From positions 42,067 to 106,066 of the forward strand of contig JAIPBE010000007.1 of NCBI GenBank assembly GCA_021738725.1: a stretch of 64,000 nt of DNA. The letters run 5' to 3'. The first letter of the stretch is position 1, and each line of letters begins with the position of its first letter. Below are positions 1 to 9,379 of the stretch, piece after piece. The translations under genes were made by a program, and so were the position numbers. The stretch is from Saprospiraceae bacterium. Lineage in GTDB: Bacteria > Bacteroidota > Bacteroidia > Chitinophagales > Saprospiraceae. The notes below the pieces were generated by a model. It searched no databases and was not told the DNA's origin. It saw only the letters and a list, made by a program, of their open reading frames with translations.

Positions 1-969
1 TTCATGGCAGTCTCCTTTCATCAGGCCGATGTCTTTTAATCCATTGGCAATGATCCGTGCCGCATGCAGGTGGATATCGCGGTAGGCGACGCCGGGCTTG
101 CAAGCCTCAATAGACAGAATCTCAGCATCCAGGACCACTTCGTACACCTCGCGCTGTTTGTTGGTGAAATGTCGGTCAACAGGAAAGGTGCGCGTGATAT
201 CTCCGGCATAATGCATGCGGGATTCTGCTCCGAAATCACCCAGCACCAATTGGCCGCTTTCCAGAGTATTCCCGTGATGATGATTGTGAAGTGTCTGACC
301 ATCTACGCTCAGGATGATCCCATAGGCGGGCGTGACCTCCTCGGCTTCGCACATGCCGGTGACCAGGCTGGCGAGATCGGATTCTTTCAAACCTTCTTCT
401 GCTTCCCGCATGACGGAGACATGCATCCGCCCGGACAGATCGACGGCCCAGGTCATTTCTGCGATCTCTTCATCGGATTTGATCGAACGTTGCGACACAA
501 CTGAGTGGATCAATGCTTCTGAAAATCCGGTTTGTATGTCTTCAGGCTTTCGACCGGTCCAGCGGGCGATGCGAAGCACATTGTCACCCCGATAGGTGGG
601 TAGATAATGCACCTTGTCCCCGGCTTTTTGCGCATCAGATACCAGGCGGTCCATCGTACGGACCTCGTCAAATCCGGCCTTTCGTGCTTTTTCCTGGAGA
701 GTGGGTTGTGGGCCGACCCACACGATATCTTCAATTGTCAATTCATCACCGTACAGGATGGAACGACCAGTGGCCGTGTCAATGGTCATGGCCAGTCCGG
801 GAACATCCGGACCACCGAAATAGAGAAATGAGCTGTCCTGACGAAAATGATAGGGATTTCCGCGATAGTTCATGGAGGCATCAATATTGCCGACAAGTAG
901 GATCAGGCCGTTTCCGAGATCTGTTGCAAGCCGGGAACGTCGGCCTTGGTATGTAGGTGCTGAAAACAT
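1..969 (-). CDS. Xaa-Pro aminopeptidase (M24B), 3' end missing
   Basis: This is the first 323 codons of an aminopeptidase P-type metalloprotease; the gene runs off the left edge, so the last metal ligands (His/Glu/Glu) are outside the window. The start is the ATG at 969-967, giving MFSAPTYQGRRSRL. The N-terminal creatinase-like domain covers about residues 1-165. The pita-bread M24 domain starts near 175 and shows the substrate-side HNHHHGN motif (228-234) and two metal-binding aspartates, D245 in LGDFGAE and D257 in GDITRTFPV. The family removes an N-terminal residue next to proline and normally binds two Mn or similar ions. There is no signal peptide, so a cytoplasmic enzyme is expected. 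It reads in the same direction as meaB, with a 44-base gap. Identification is firm; substrate range is not known. Confidence 0.93.
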   Translation of the reverse strand, partial: MFSAPTYQGRRSRLATDLGNGLILLVGNIDASMNYRGNPYHFRQDSSFLYFGGPDVPGLAMTIDTATGRSILYGDELTIEDIVWVGPQPTLQEKARKAGFDEVRTMDRLVSDAQKAGDKVHYLPTYRGDNVLRIARWTGRKPEDIQTGFSEALIHSVVSQRSIKSDEEIAEMTWAVDLSGRMHVSVMREAEEGLKESDLASLVTGMCEAEEVTPAYGIILSVDGQTLHNHHHGNTLESGQLVLGDFGAESRMHYAGDITRTFPVDRHFTNKQREVYEVVLDAEILSIEACKPGVAYRDIHLHAARIIANGLKDIGLMKGDCHE

Positions 970-1013
970 GTCAATGGATTTCTTGAGTGCGAAAGATACA
1001 GTTTGACAAACGA

Positions 1014-2006
1014 TCAACCTTCCTCTGGTCGGGTGATCTTGCGCATCAACAGGTCTGCCGCTGAAAAAGGGCTGGTTTTTTCTGAGAGGACATCCTCCTT
1101 CAATTGACGGACATCTGCGGCATATCGGGTGAAGACCCAGGTGGACAACTGGTCTATCAGACTTTCCTGAAACCAGAAGCCAGCCTGCTCCCGGCGCTGC
1201 CTGGCAAAATGGCCATTCTTTTGGACGGCTTTCAAAATCTCATCAATGGCTTCATCGACCTTTTCCAGGCCTGTTTCTTCCTGAGATGAGGCCAGCAGTA
1301 CCGGGACGACCTGCCCGGATGTGCGCATCGGAAAGAGATGGATGGCGCGATGGTAATGAAGTTTGGCTTCTTCAGCCAGCCTCATCCGGTCTCCGTCAGC
1401 CTTGTTGATGATGACCAGGTCTGCCATTTCGACGATTCCTCGCTTGATCCCCTGCAATTCATCTCCGGCGCCGGGGATCAACAACAGCAGGAAGAGGTCG
1501 GTCATAGCCTGGACAGCTGTTTCACTTTGGCCGACCCCGACGGTCTCGATCAGGATATGCGTAAAGCCTGCAGCTTCGCACAACAGGATGGTTTCACGTG
1601 TCTTCCGGGCGACGCCTCCCAGGGTGCTGCCCGCCGGGGATGGACGGATAAATGCATGCGGATCCCGAGCCAGGCGATCCATCCGGGTCTTGTCTCCCAG
1701 AATACTGCCATGATGAATACCACTGGATGGGTCGATCGCCAGGACAGCGATCTGATGACCTTTTTTGGAGAGCATGGATCCATAAGCGTCGATAAAGGTG
1801 CTTTTACCGGCGCCAGGGGTACCACTGACCCCGATGCGAACAGACTGTCCGGAGAAGGGCAGGCAGGCTTCGATCAGATCGTTGGCAGGCTGTCGATCGG
1901 CCGGGCGGATACTTTCGATTAACGTGATCGCCCGGCCCAGTGAAACACGGTCCCCCTGTCGAATGCCGGCGAAGAGTTCATCAGTTGAGATGGTTCTCCT
2001 TTCCAT
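1014..2006 (-). CDS. meaB: Methylmalonyl-CoA mutase-associated GTPase MeaB
   Basis: A 330-residue G3E P-loop GTPase of the MeaB/ArgK family, of normal length. The Walker A motif GTPGAGKST lies at residues 62-70, the ETVGVGQSE switch region near 155-163, and the NKADG base-recognition motif near 201-205. Known members load and protect adenosylcobalamin in methylmalonyl-CoA mutase. The start is the ATG giving MERRTISTDE. It lies downstream of the mutase small-subunit gene on the same strand, which fits this role, but the large catalytic mutase subunit usually found between them is not in the window. Confidence 0.95.
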   Translation of the reverse strand: MERRTISTDELFAGIRQGDRVSLGRAITLIESIRPADRQPANDLIEACLPFSGQSVRIGVSGTPGAGKSTFIDAYGSMLSKKGHQIAVLAIDPSSGIHHGSILGDKTRMDRLARDPHAFIRPSPAGSTLGGVARKTRETILLCEAAGFTHILIETVGVGQSETAVQAMTDLFLLLLIPGAGDELQGIKRGIVEMADLVIINKADGDRMRLAEEAKLHYHRAIHLFPMRTSGQVVPVLLASSQEETGLEKVDEAIDEILKAVQKNGHFARQRREQAGFWFQESLIDQLSTWVFTRYAADVRQLKEDVLSEKTSPFSAADLLMRKITRPEEG

Positions 2007-2352
2007 ATGGACGAATGTACCGAATTCTGGAAGTACAAGCCAGCGTTAATGTTTTTAAGAGAATGATAAATTATGAATTTAACAATGGGTAAGTCGCGCA
2101 TTGTCAGCATGGTGATATTAAGAAGCAACCATAAAGGGGTTAATGTTTGACAAGGCCGTTTTCGATCCTTGGAGGCATATACAGAGCCGACTACCTTGGT
2201 GGTATCCACCTGTTTTTACGACCAGGCTGGCGGTTCCTGACCTTCATCGGTCAACTCTCTTTTCTTCCCGGATCCGCCGCCTGGTTGTTTTCTTTTCTCC
2301 CAATATGGAAGGCGATTAGCAGATTTTGCAACTGTCCCAATATCTAGTCTGA
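2007..2352. other. Intergenic gap between mutA-like gene and meaB
   Basis: These 346 bases hold no supportable gene. Short open frames exist on both strands but have no recognisable motifs. In the frame of the upstream mutA-like gene, reading through its stop meets a second stop within four codons. The section is less GC-rich near 2030-2140. A gene for the large mutase subunit (mutB), commonly found at this position, is absent. Confidence 0.6.
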
Positions 2353-3411
2353 TCACTCTTGCTCCCAACAGGTTTTGGCTAAGTGCAGGGTCAACTCTTC
2401 GATCGCATAGCTCCCGGCCAGTGGATCGACCACCCGATGCAAATGGGCTTCCTCCTTCATCAGGTGCTGGATATTGTGGGCGATCCGGTGTGCAAATGGG
2501 GTTTGCTCGATCGCCGGTGGTAGAATGGACAATTGGTCGATACCACCCAGTATAGCACTGAGTGCGCGCGTAGTAGCTGCAATATAAGTGGTTTCCCAGG
2601 GGAGTTCGGGATCAGGAGAGATCGTCGCTTGAATGCGACAGGGAGTGTTCACTGGCAAACCATAACTGACCATTAGATGTCCCCAGATCATGCGCCATGC
2701 ACGGATCCTGGCGATCTCAGGCAAATATGCATGCCCGATTTCCATATGTACGATCAGTTCGTTCACCAGGTCAGGCCCACCTTTTTCATGGTCCAGCCAT
2801 GTTCGCACTTCCTGCATCAGATGTCGGATCTCCCTGACCGGATCTTTCAGGGGGCCGACAGATGCCACGACGGAGGCCCAACGCGGGAAGGCCAGGCGCA
2901 ATTGGCGATGTTCCTCCGGATCTGATGGCAAGAGCCATCCACCCTGCAGTTCCTGATCCAGCCCCTGTCGCAAGGAAGAGATACTGTTGGTCAGTTGCGA
3001 CAGAAACAAGCCTGGATCTGATCCGGGTGACAATTTCCAGTACACCGGCACCATATCCATCCAGATACCTTTTGTCAGTGTCGGGACATCCAGAGGATTG
3101 ACGTTCGTATAAATGATACCTTGAGCGCCTTCGGAAAGGGATTGGATGGCGATCGTTCGGGCCGCTTCCGGATTTTGACCCGACTGGATGGTTTCCAGGA
3201 TGTGCCAATCCGCAGAAGAACGCCCGGCCAGGAGGGGTCCACCATAGTCTTTTCCCGGTTCGTGATACACAGGTTTTCCTGTCCAGCCAGGGGCAATTTC
3301 CCAGTCCAGGCTGTCGATCGGTTTGCCTTTCAGCTCTTTTTCGATCAGTTCCCACCACGTTTTGAGGGTCATGGTTGGAAAAGCCGTCCAGTCAGGAGAG
3401 AATATTTCCAT
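2353..3411 (-). CDS. mutA: Methylmalonyl-CoA mutase small subunit-like protein, short C-terminus
   Basis: A methylmalonyl-CoA mutase family protein of the B12-free small-subunit type. Recognisable blocks are the N-terminal FPTMTLKTWWELIEKELKG segment, the barrel segments around GHAYLPEIARIRAWR and ATTRALSAILGGIDQL, and the final VVDPLAGSYAIEELT block. The reading frame is open up to 3486 (377 codons). I chose the ATG at 3411 (MEIFSPDW, 352 codons) because relatives start about 27-30 residues before the conserved LKG motif; ATGs at 3447 and 3486 are alternatives. Relatives in this phylum run to about 450 residues or more, so the C-terminal linker/B12-like part is lacking. With mutB it would convert methylmalonyl-CoA and succinyl-CoA, but mutB is not seen. 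It is divergent from iscS. Confidence 0.8.
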   Translation of the reverse strand: MEIFSPDWTAFPTMTLKTWWELIEKELKGKPIDSLDWEIAPGWTGKPVYHEPGKDYGGPLLAGRSSADWHILETIQSGQNPEAARTIAIQSLSEGAQGIIYTNVNPLDVPTLTKGIWMDMVPVYWKLSPGSDPGLFLSQLTNSISSLRQGLDQELQGGWLLPSDPEEHRQLRLAFPRWASVVASVGPLKDPVREIRHLMQEVRTWLDHEKGGPDLVNELIVHMEIGHAYLPEIARIRAWRMIWGHLMVSYGLPVNTPCRIQATISPDPELPWETTYIAATTRALSAILGGIDQLSILPPAIEQTPFAHRIAHNIQHLMKEEAHLHRVVDPLAGSYAIEELTLHLAKTCWEQE

Positions 3412-3507
3412 TTGGGCAAGATACAAATTCCGGTTTTTGGCAAACATTATTCCCTCAGAGATGTTAAATTTGTCGTTAGATAACATTAGACCAAATCTAA
3501 ATAAGGC

Positions 3508-4725
3508 ATGAGCAAGCGGATGATCTACCTGGATAACAATGCGACAACCCCCTGTGATCCACGGGTGGTGGAGGCAATGCTACCCTATTTTTACGAAAAT
3601 CCGGGCAACGCGGCGAGCCGGAGCCATCCATTTGGATGGGTGGCAGAGGAGGCTGTTGATTATGCCCGGGAGCAGATCGCTCAACTGATTCATGTCGACC
3701 CAAAGGAAGTAATCTTCACCTCCGGTGCCACGGAAGCCGATAATCTGGCCATCAAAGGCGTGTACGAAATGTACAAACGCAAGGGCAACCATATTATCAC
3801 TGTCCGGACCGAGCACAAAGCAGTCCTGGATACCTGTGATCATCTGGAAAAGTTGGGCGCCGAGATCACCTATCTCGATGTCCAGAATGATGGTCTGATC
3901 AAATTGAGTGATCTGGAGGCAGCCATCAAACCCACGACCATTCTGGTATCGATCATGTGGGCCAATAATGAAACCGGCGTGATCCAGCCGATGAAGGAAA
4001 TCGGCGAGATCTGTCAAAAGAAAGGTGTCCTTCTGTTCAGTGATGCCACCCAGGCAGTGGGGAAAATTCCGATCGACCCGAAAGCGACCGGTGTCCATCT
4101 AATGGCTTTTACATCCCACAAGATGTACGGCCCAAAAGGCGTCGGTGCCCTGTATGTGAGCCGGAAGAACCCCAGGGTAAAAGTGACAGCCCAGATCGAC
4201 GGTGGTGGACATGAGCGTGGTATGCGCTCCGGAACCCTCAACGTTCCAGGCATTGTCGGGTTTGGCAAAGCCGCTGAACTGGCACGGCTGGAAATGGCTC
4301 AGGATGCCGAGCGTCTGAGCAAATTGCGAGATCGCCTCCAGGAAGGCCTGATGGCGCTCGAAGAGACTGTCGTGAACGGAAATGAAGCACACCGCATGCC
4401 CCATGTGGCCAATATCTCTTTCAAGCATGTCGAAGGAGAGGGATTGATGATGACCTTCAACCAGACGATCGCACTATCCTCCGGTTCTGCATGTACCTCC
4501 GCTTCCCTGGAGCCCAGTTATGTGCTGGTGTCCATGGGGTTGGGTGACGACCTCGCTCATTCATCCCTGCGCATGAGCCTGGGGCGGTTTTCGACGCCCG
4601 AAGATGTCGAAGAAGCCATTACCCTGATCAGCAACGGTGTCATCCATATGCGGGAACTAAGTCCCATATGGGAAATGTATAAAGAAGGAATCGACCTCAG
4701 TAAAATTGAATGGTCAGAACACTAA
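3508..4725 (+). CDS. iscS: Cysteine desulfurase IscS
   Basis: A 405-residue PLP-dependent class V aminotransferase-fold enzyme that takes sulfur from L-cysteine for iron-sulfur cluster assembly and other thiolation. The PLP lysine is K205 in TSHKMYGPKG, the PLP-stacking histidine H103 is in RTEHKAV, and the catalytic cysteine is C329 in SSGSACTSASLEPS, on the extended loop typical of the IscS group rather than SufS. Length and the end of the protein match IscS. The start is the ATG giving MSKRMIYLDNNATT. It is followed after 38 bases by iscU and then iscA, forming one operon closed by a terminator at 5558-5598. No iscR is seen upstream; the divergent mutA-like gene lies there instead. Confidence 0.97.
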   Translation: MSKRMIYLDNNATTPCDPRVVEAMLPYFYENPGNAASRSHPFGWVAEEAVDYAREQIAQLIHVDPKEVIFTSGATEADNLAIKGVYEMYKRKGNHIITVRTEHKAVLDTCDHLEKLGAEITYLDVQNDGLIKLSDLEAAIKPTTILVSIMWANNETGVIQPMKEIGEICQKKGVLLFSDATQAVGKIPIDPKATGVHLMAFTSHKMYGPKGVGALYVSRKNPRVKVTAQIDGGGHERGMRSGTLNVPGIVGFGKAAELARLEMAQDAERLSKLRDRLQEGLMALEETVVNGNEAHRMPHVANISFKHVEGEGLMMTFNQTIALSSGSACTSASLEPSYVLVSMGLGDDLAHSSLRMSLGRFSTPEDVEEAITLISNGVIHMRELSPIWEMYKEGIDLSKIEWSEH

Positions 4726-4763
4726 ACGAACCGATTCACCTCGTCCAATAAATTCACAAGACA

Positions 4764-5177
4764 ATGGCTTACTCAGATAAAGTACTCGAACACTTCAAGA
4801 ATCCCCGCAACGTCGGAACCCTTGACAAAAGCAAGAAGAATGTGGGGACCGGCTTGGTCGGCGCTCCTGAATGCGGTGATGTCATGCGGTTGCAGATCGA
4901 AGTGGATGATGCCACTGGTGTGATCACGGACGCCAAATTCAAAACCTTCGGTTGCGGTTCTGCCATTGCATCCTCTTCTCTGGCGACAGAGTGGATCATC
5001 GGAAAGAATGTGGATGAAGCGGCTACCATCGACAATATGGAGATCGTGGAAGAACTGGCCTTACCCCCGGTAAAGATCCACTGTAGTGTTCTTGCAGAAG
5101 ATGCGATCAAAGGCGCCATTCGGGATTACCGGATCAAGAACGGCCTGCCTGTGGAAGAAGAAGTAAAAGCACATTAA
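4764..5177 (+). CDS. iscU: Iron-sulfur cluster scaffold IscU
   Basis: A 137-residue scaffold protein on which new Fe-S clusters are built from IscS-derived sulfur. The three cluster cysteines C37 (PECGD), C64 (FGCGSA) and C107 (KIHCSVLA) are present, with the assisting D39 and H106. The LPPVK motif (residues 100-104), recognised by the HscA chaperone in known systems, is intact, although no hscA or hscB is in the window. It lies between iscS and iscA. Confidence 0.97.
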   Translation: MAYSDKVLEHFKNPRNVGTLDKSKKNVGTGLVGAPECGDVMRLQIEVDDATGVITDAKFKTFGCGSAIASSSLATEWIIGKNVDEAATIDNMEIVEELALPPVKIHCSVLAEDAIKGAIRDYRIKNGLPVEEEVKAH

Positions 5178-5201
5178 TCGATTTAATCGGTATAGATCGT
5201 C

Positions 5202-5528
5202 ATGTTATTTGTTGCAGACAGTGCCAAAGAGCGCATTCAGGACATTATGGAAAGCCAGCACCTCGACAAGGAATACTTTGTTCGGGTCAGCGTGACCAGT
5301 GGAGGATGCTCAGGTTTGAGCTACAGCATGGATTTTGACAATGAGTCCAGACCCAATGACCAGGTGTTTGAAGACAATGGTGTCAAAGTGGTCACGGATC
5401 TTCGCAGCTTTCTGTATCTCTGCAACACCACGCTCGAATTTTCAGGTGGACTGAACGGAAAAGGATTTTCATTCAACAACCCGAATGCGGCGCGTACTTG
5501 TGGATGTGGAGAAAGTTTTGCTGTCTGA
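5202..5528 (+). CDS. iscA: Iron-sulfur assembly protein, IscA/HesB type
   Basis: A 108-residue A-type carrier protein. The three conserved cysteines are C36 in SGGCSG and C100/C102 in the terminal TCGCGESF. Known members bind iron or a [2Fe-2S]/[4Fe-4S] cluster and pass it to target enzymes. It is the last gene of the isc operon, 24 bases after iscU and 29 bases before the start of a strong terminator hairpin. The operon lacks the hscBA-fdx genes found in Proteobacteria. Naming as IscA rather than ErpA or SufA rests on its neighbours. Confidence 0.94.
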   Translation: MLFVADSAKERIQDIMESQHLDKEYFVRVSVTSGGCSGLSYSMDFDNESRPNDQVFEDNGVKVVTDLRSFLYLCNTTLEFSGGLNGKGFSFNNPNAARTCGCGESFAV

Positions 5529-5557
5529 AGGAATTCGCATGATCGAAGAATGAACCG

Positions 5558-5598
5558 CAGGGCCATTCGTCAACAGACGTATGGCCCTGTTCTCTTTT
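5558..5598 (+). terminator. Rho-independent terminator after iscA
   Basis: A perfect 9-base stem (CAGGGCCAT with ATGGCCCTG), with a further CGT/ACG pairing in the loop, is followed by a T-rich tail (TTCTCTTTT). It lies 29 bases after the iscA stop and should end the iscSUA transcript. Confidence 0.8.
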
Positions 5599-5659
5599 CG
5601 GAGTTTCCTTCAGGACAGGGTTGCAGGATTCCTTATCTTGGGAAGACAACTACTCTGCA

Positions 5660-5893
5660 ATGATGAAAGACCTGCTACCACTCACCCTTTTGTTCTTTAT
5701 TGGGTTATCCGTTTTCTATTCCTGCCAATCCTCCACCACATCATCAGAGGAAGCGGCTCCGATCATGGATACAGTCATTACCGAAATAAGAGATACGGTG
5801 ATCACGTTTTATCCGGAGACGTATGAAGAAGTGGTCCAGGAGGTGATCTCCTATGACACCGTCATTTCACCCCGTTCCAAGGACACAGAATAA
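5660..5893 (+). CDS. Small lipoprotein of unknown function
   Basis: A short lipoprotein of 77 residues. After MMKDLLPL comes a hydrophobic stretch and a lipobox SVFYSC, so the mature protein would be a lipid-anchored peptide of about 57 residues, acidic and rich in DTVI repeats (MDTVITEIRDTVITF, ISYDTVIS). I recognise no domain. The frame is open from 5621 but the ATG at 5660 gives the best signal sequence. It lies between the isc terminator and the promoter of the tricorn-like protease. Expression is plausible but not proven. Confidence 0.6.
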   Translation: MMKDLLPLTLLFFIGLSVFYSCQSSTTSSEEAAPIMDTVITEIRDTVITFYPETYEEVVQEVISYDTVISPRSKDTE

Positions 5894-5935
5894 TCCGAAC
5901 ATCTGCGCCATGTCCGGAAGAGTATGATTCATTTT

Positions 5936-5943
5936 TATTTTTG
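5936..5943 (+). promoter_or_regulatory. Candidate Bacteroidota -7 promoter box
   Basis: TATTTTTG matches the TAnnTTTG consensus of Bacteroidota housekeeping promoters. It lies 46-86 bases before the possible starts of the tricorn-like protease. A clear -33 TTG is not seen at the usual spacing, so this is a candidate only. Confidence 0.35.
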
Positions 5944-6021
5944 CAATAACAACTTCACCTTTTATCCGGAGGAGTAGTGGCTTCCCTGATGCCTTCCTGT
6001 CCTCCAAAATTCATTCCCTAT

Positions 6022-9000
6022 ATGCCTTTAAAAGTCTTCATCACCTGCCTTGTCTGCTGCGCTTGCTGGGGCCCGATTTCTGCCCAGATCAATGCGGGCA
6101 TACTCGCTTATCCGGATGTTTCATCCGATCAGATCGTTTTTTCCTACGCTGATGATCTCTGGGTCATGCCACGTACCGGGGGGACAGCCATGCGCCTGAG
6201 CACTCCCTCAGGTAGTGAGTCCTTTCCTCGTTTCTCACCAGACGGAAAGACCATCGTCTATACAGCGAATTATCATGGGAACTACAGTTTATATACCATT
6301 CCGGTTACAGGAGGGATGCCCACACGTTTGACCTGGCATGGGATGAGCGACATGGCACTTGACTGGACCCCGGATGGAAAACAAATCCTTTTCGCTGCCG
6401 ATCGGGAAAGCGGTTCTAACCGTTTTTCCCAATTTTATACAATAACCAAAACGGGTGGGTTACCTGCCAAACTGAACGTCCCTTATGGGGAGTTTGGCAG
6501 TCTGTCGCCCGATGGCCAACGATTGGCATTTACGACTAAAAGCCGGGTCTTTCGGACCTGGAAACGATATCGCGGAGGAATGGCTGCGGACATCTACCTC
6601 TACGATCTGGCGACTGACCGATCCGAGAATATCACCAACGACCCCGCCAACGATGAACTGCCCATGTGGCATGAGAATACCGTTTATTTTCTGTCAGACC
6701 GCGGCAGTACCGGACGGGCCAACATCTGGGCATATAACCTTCAAACCAAGACAGTGCGCCAGGTGACGAACTTTACTGAGGTCGACGTTCGGTTTCCAGG
6801 TCTGGGTCCGGATGCCATCGTCTTTGCAGCTGGCGATCAGCTCTATCTCCTGGACTTGAAGACTGAAACCCAAAAAGCTATTCCCGTTCAGGTGGTTACT
6901 GATCTGTCTGCCAAAATGCCCCACATCCGTGCTGCCGCTGATTACATGCAACATTTTGAGGCATCTCCAGATGGCAAGCGAGTCGTTGTAGAGGCAAGGG
7001 GAGAGATCTTTTCTGTTCCAGCAGAGCATGGCCCGGTCATCAACCTGACCCACGCGCCTGGATCTGCAGAACGATACCCCGCCTGGAGCCCGGATGGACG
7101 AAAAGTGGCCTGGTGGACAGACCGAAGCGGCGAATATGAACTGGCCATCTTCGACCTTGCCGCAAACAAAGAGGAGATCATAACCCACCTGGGACCAGGT
7201 TATCGATATCAACCTTATTGGTCTCCGGATGCGAAGTTCATCATCTATATCGACCAGACGATGTCTATCCACCTGGTGAATACCCTGACCAAAACAGATC
7301 AGGTCATCGACAGACAGCTCTTTTATATGCACGGACCGCTGGAAGGTTTTACAGTGTCCTGGTCTGCTGATAGCCGATGGGTCACCTACTCTCGCGATCA
7401 GATCACACGTGCCCAGCAACTGGTGATCTATGACACTAAAGAAGGTGTTGCACATCCGGTAACCAGTGGTTATTATAACGACGGAGCGCCCAGCTTTGGT
7501 CCGGAGGGGAAGTACCTCTACTTTACCACCAGTCGGGATTTTAGTCCGATGTACAGTGATTTTGATAACAGTTGGGTATACAACAACTCTACCCGGATCG
7601 GAGTCATAGCCCTTCAGAAAGACACCCCTTCCTTGCTGCTGGCTCAAAATGACACAGTGGCCGTGAAGCCTCTACCCGGTAAGGACAAGAAGAAAGCGGA
7701 GAAAAAAGAAAAAAAATCTGAGACAGTAGAGGCAAGTGAAAAAGATGAGGCGATCCCAACCGTCCTCATTGACTTTGAAAATATCGAACGACGCATGGAA
7801 TTACTTCCCCCGTCGGCCGGTAATTATACTGCAACGGCAGGAGCAAAAGACAAGGTGATCTATTTGCACGTGCCCAATACCGGGTCGGAGCAGGAAGAGG
7901 CTGTATTGAAATATTGGGATCATCAGGAACGCGAAGAAAAAACCATCGTTAGCGGGATCGACGGTTTCCTGTTGACCAGCAATGGTGAGAAACTGCTCGT
8001 GTGGAAGGGAGGGAAATTGTATACGATTGATCCCGCGCCTGATCAAAAGTTGGAGACCGCTTTTCGAACTCAGGAAATGGTGATGGAAGTTGATCCGGCT
8101 GCTGAATGGCGTCAACTCTTCAACGAAGTCTGGCGATTGCAACGGGACTTTTTTTATGACAAGAACATGCATGGTTTGGATTGGCCTGCCATGCGAACGA
8201 AATACGGCAAACTGGTGGATGCCTGTGCCACCCGCTCAGATCTCAATTTTATCATCGGTGAATTAATCGGTGAACTAAATGCCTCACACGCCTATCGGGG
8301 AGGGGGGGATATCGCCAACGCATCGAGAAAACCGGTTGGCTATCTGGGCATTGATTGGGCAGTATCCGGCGCACATTATGCCATCGGTCGCATCCTGAGA
8401 GGCGCAGAATGGGATGCTGAAGTCAGATCTCCACTGGATCAGCCGGGTGTGAAGATCAGTGAAGGCGACCTGATTCTGGCCGTGAATGGGGTGCCGTTGA
8501 CCCTGGACCGGGAACCCTATGTCGCTTTCGTTGGCCTGGCCGACCAGGAAGTGTTTCTGACTGTAGCCCCATCCGGAAAACCGAATACAACCCGACAAGT
8601 AGTGGTTAAAACGATGTCGAGTGAATTTCGACTGCGGAACCTGAGTTGGATCGAACGTAACCGGGCCTATGTAGATAAAGCTTCAGGCGGACGGGTCGGA
8701 TATATTTATGTCCCCAATACTGGCGTGGATGGCCAGACCGAATTGATGCGCCAATTCAGTGGGCAATGGGATAAGGATGCGTTGTTAATTGATGAGCGCT
8801 GGAATAGTGGCGGTCAGATTCCCGATCGTTTTATCGAATTGTTGAATCGTAAGCCACTGGCTTTCTGGGCGATCCGAGATGGGGAGACTTGGCGTTGGCC
8901 ACCCGTCGGTCATTTTGGTCCCAAAGCGATGCTGATCAATGGCTGGAGTGGTTCAGGAGGTGATGCTTTTCCGGATTACTTCCGGAAGGCCGGATTGGGA

Positions 9001-9288
9001 CCGCTGATCGGCACCCGCACCTGGGGCGGATTGATCGGTATCAGTGGGGCACCGCAACTGATCGATAATGGCTTTATCTCCGTACCTACATTCCGTATGT
9101 ACAACCCGGATGGTACCTGGTTCAAAGAAGGCCATGGGGTGGATCCAGACATCGAGATCCCGGAGGATCCTGGTGCTATTGCCAGAGGATCAGATCCTCA
9201 GATCGATCGGGCGCTGGAATACCTGATGGAACAGCTCAAGACCTACAAGCCGGTGGTCCCGCCAAGACCACCAAATGAAAAACGGTAA
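6022..9288 (+). CDS. Secreted tricorn-type S41 serine protease
   Basis: A large exported peptidase of the tricorn/S41 family. The frame is open from a GTG at 5977, but the ATG at 6022 gives a clean Sec signal peptide (MPLKVFITCLVCCACWGPIS, cut after AQ) and is preferred (1088 residues). The N-terminal half is a PD40/WD40-like beta-propeller with repeated FSPDGKTIVY-type blades. A lysine/glutamate-rich linker (around KKAEKKEKKSE) follows, then a core domain with the Ser-His pair in LNASHAYRG, a PDZ-like segment (SEGDLILAVNGVPL), and the nucleophile serine in GWSGSGGDAFPDYF. Known tricorn proteases degrade peptides of about 5-15 residues. Secretion suggests peptide nutrition. It ends at a bidirectional terminator. 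Confidence 0.9.
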   Translation: MPLKVFITCLVCCACWGPISAQINAGILAYPDVSSDQIVFSYADDLWVMPRTGGTAMRLSTPSGSESFPRFSPDGKTIVYTANYHGNYSLYTIPVTGGMPTRLTWHGMSDMALDWTPDGKQILFAADRESGSNRFSQFYTITKTGGLPAKLNVPYGEFGSLSPDGQRLAFTTKSRVFRTWKRYRGGMAADIYLYDLATDRSENITNDPANDELPMWHENTVYFLSDRGSTGRANIWAYNLQTKTVRQVTNFTEVDVRFPGLGPDAIVFAAGDQLYLLDLKTETQKAIPVQVVTDLSAKMPHIRAAADYMQHFEASPDGKRVVVEARGEIFSVPAEHGPVINLTHAPGSAERYPAWSPDGRKVAWWTDRSGEYELAIFDLAANKEEIITHLGPGYRYQPYWSPDAKFIIYIDQTMSIHLVNTLTKTDQVIDRQLFYMHGPLEGFTVSWSADSRWVTYSRDQITRAQQLVIYDTKEGVAHPVTSGYYNDGAPSFGPEGKYLYFTTSRDFSPMYSDFDNSWVYNNSTRIGVIALQKDTPSLLLAQNDTVAVKPLPGKDKKKAEKKEKKSETVEASEKDEAIPTVLIDFENIERRMELLPPSAGNYTATAGAKDKVIYLHVPNTGSEQEEAVLKYWDHQEREEKTIVSGIDGFLLTSNGEKLLVWKGGKLYTIDPAPDQKLETAFRTQEMVMEVDPAAEWRQLFNEVWRLQRDFFYDKNMHGLDWPAMRTKYGKLVDACATRSDLNFIIGELIGELNASHAYRGGGDIANASRKPVGYLGIDWAVSGAHYAIGRILRGAEWDAEVRSPLDQPGVKISEGDLILAVNGVPLTLDREPYVAFVGLADQEVFLTVAPSGKPNTTRQVVVKTMSSEFRLRNLSWIERNRAYVDKASGGRVGYIYVPNTGVDGQTELMRQFSGQWDKDALLIDERWNSGGQIPDRFIELLNRKPLAFWAIRDGETWRWPPVGHFGPKAMLINGWSGSGGDAFPDYFRKAGLGPLIGTRTWGGLIGISGAPQLIDNGFISVPTFRMYNPDGTWFKEGHGVDPDIEIPEDPGAIARGSDPQIDRALEYLMEQLKTYKPVVPPRPPNEKR

Positions 9289-9301
9289 GCAGCAAACCGT
9301 T

Positions 9302-9339
9302 GAAAAGGGCCTGGAGCTTCATTGTTTCGGGCCCTTTTC
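9302..9339. terminator. Bidirectional terminator
   Basis: A 10-base stem (GAAAAGGGCC with GGCCCTTTTC) with an A-run on the left and a T-run on the right sits between the convergent tricorn-like protease (+) and aldehyde dehydrogenase (-) genes. It can end transcription from both sides. Confidence 0.75.
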
Positions 9340-9379
9340 CATGCCTGGATTTCCCCTTGTCTTGTTTGTGAATACTGGA

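Noticed and set aside
2270..2352. Possible decayed C-terminus of the mutA-like gene after its stop
   Set aside because: Read-through gives two stops and then a segment (LLIAFHIGRKE) only loosely like the family tail; spacing does not match and a chance likeness cannot be excluded.
6694..7647. 317-codon minus-strand frame inside the tricorn-like protease
   Set aside because: It is a shadow of the propeller-coding sequence on the other strand, with no motif and no plausible start context.
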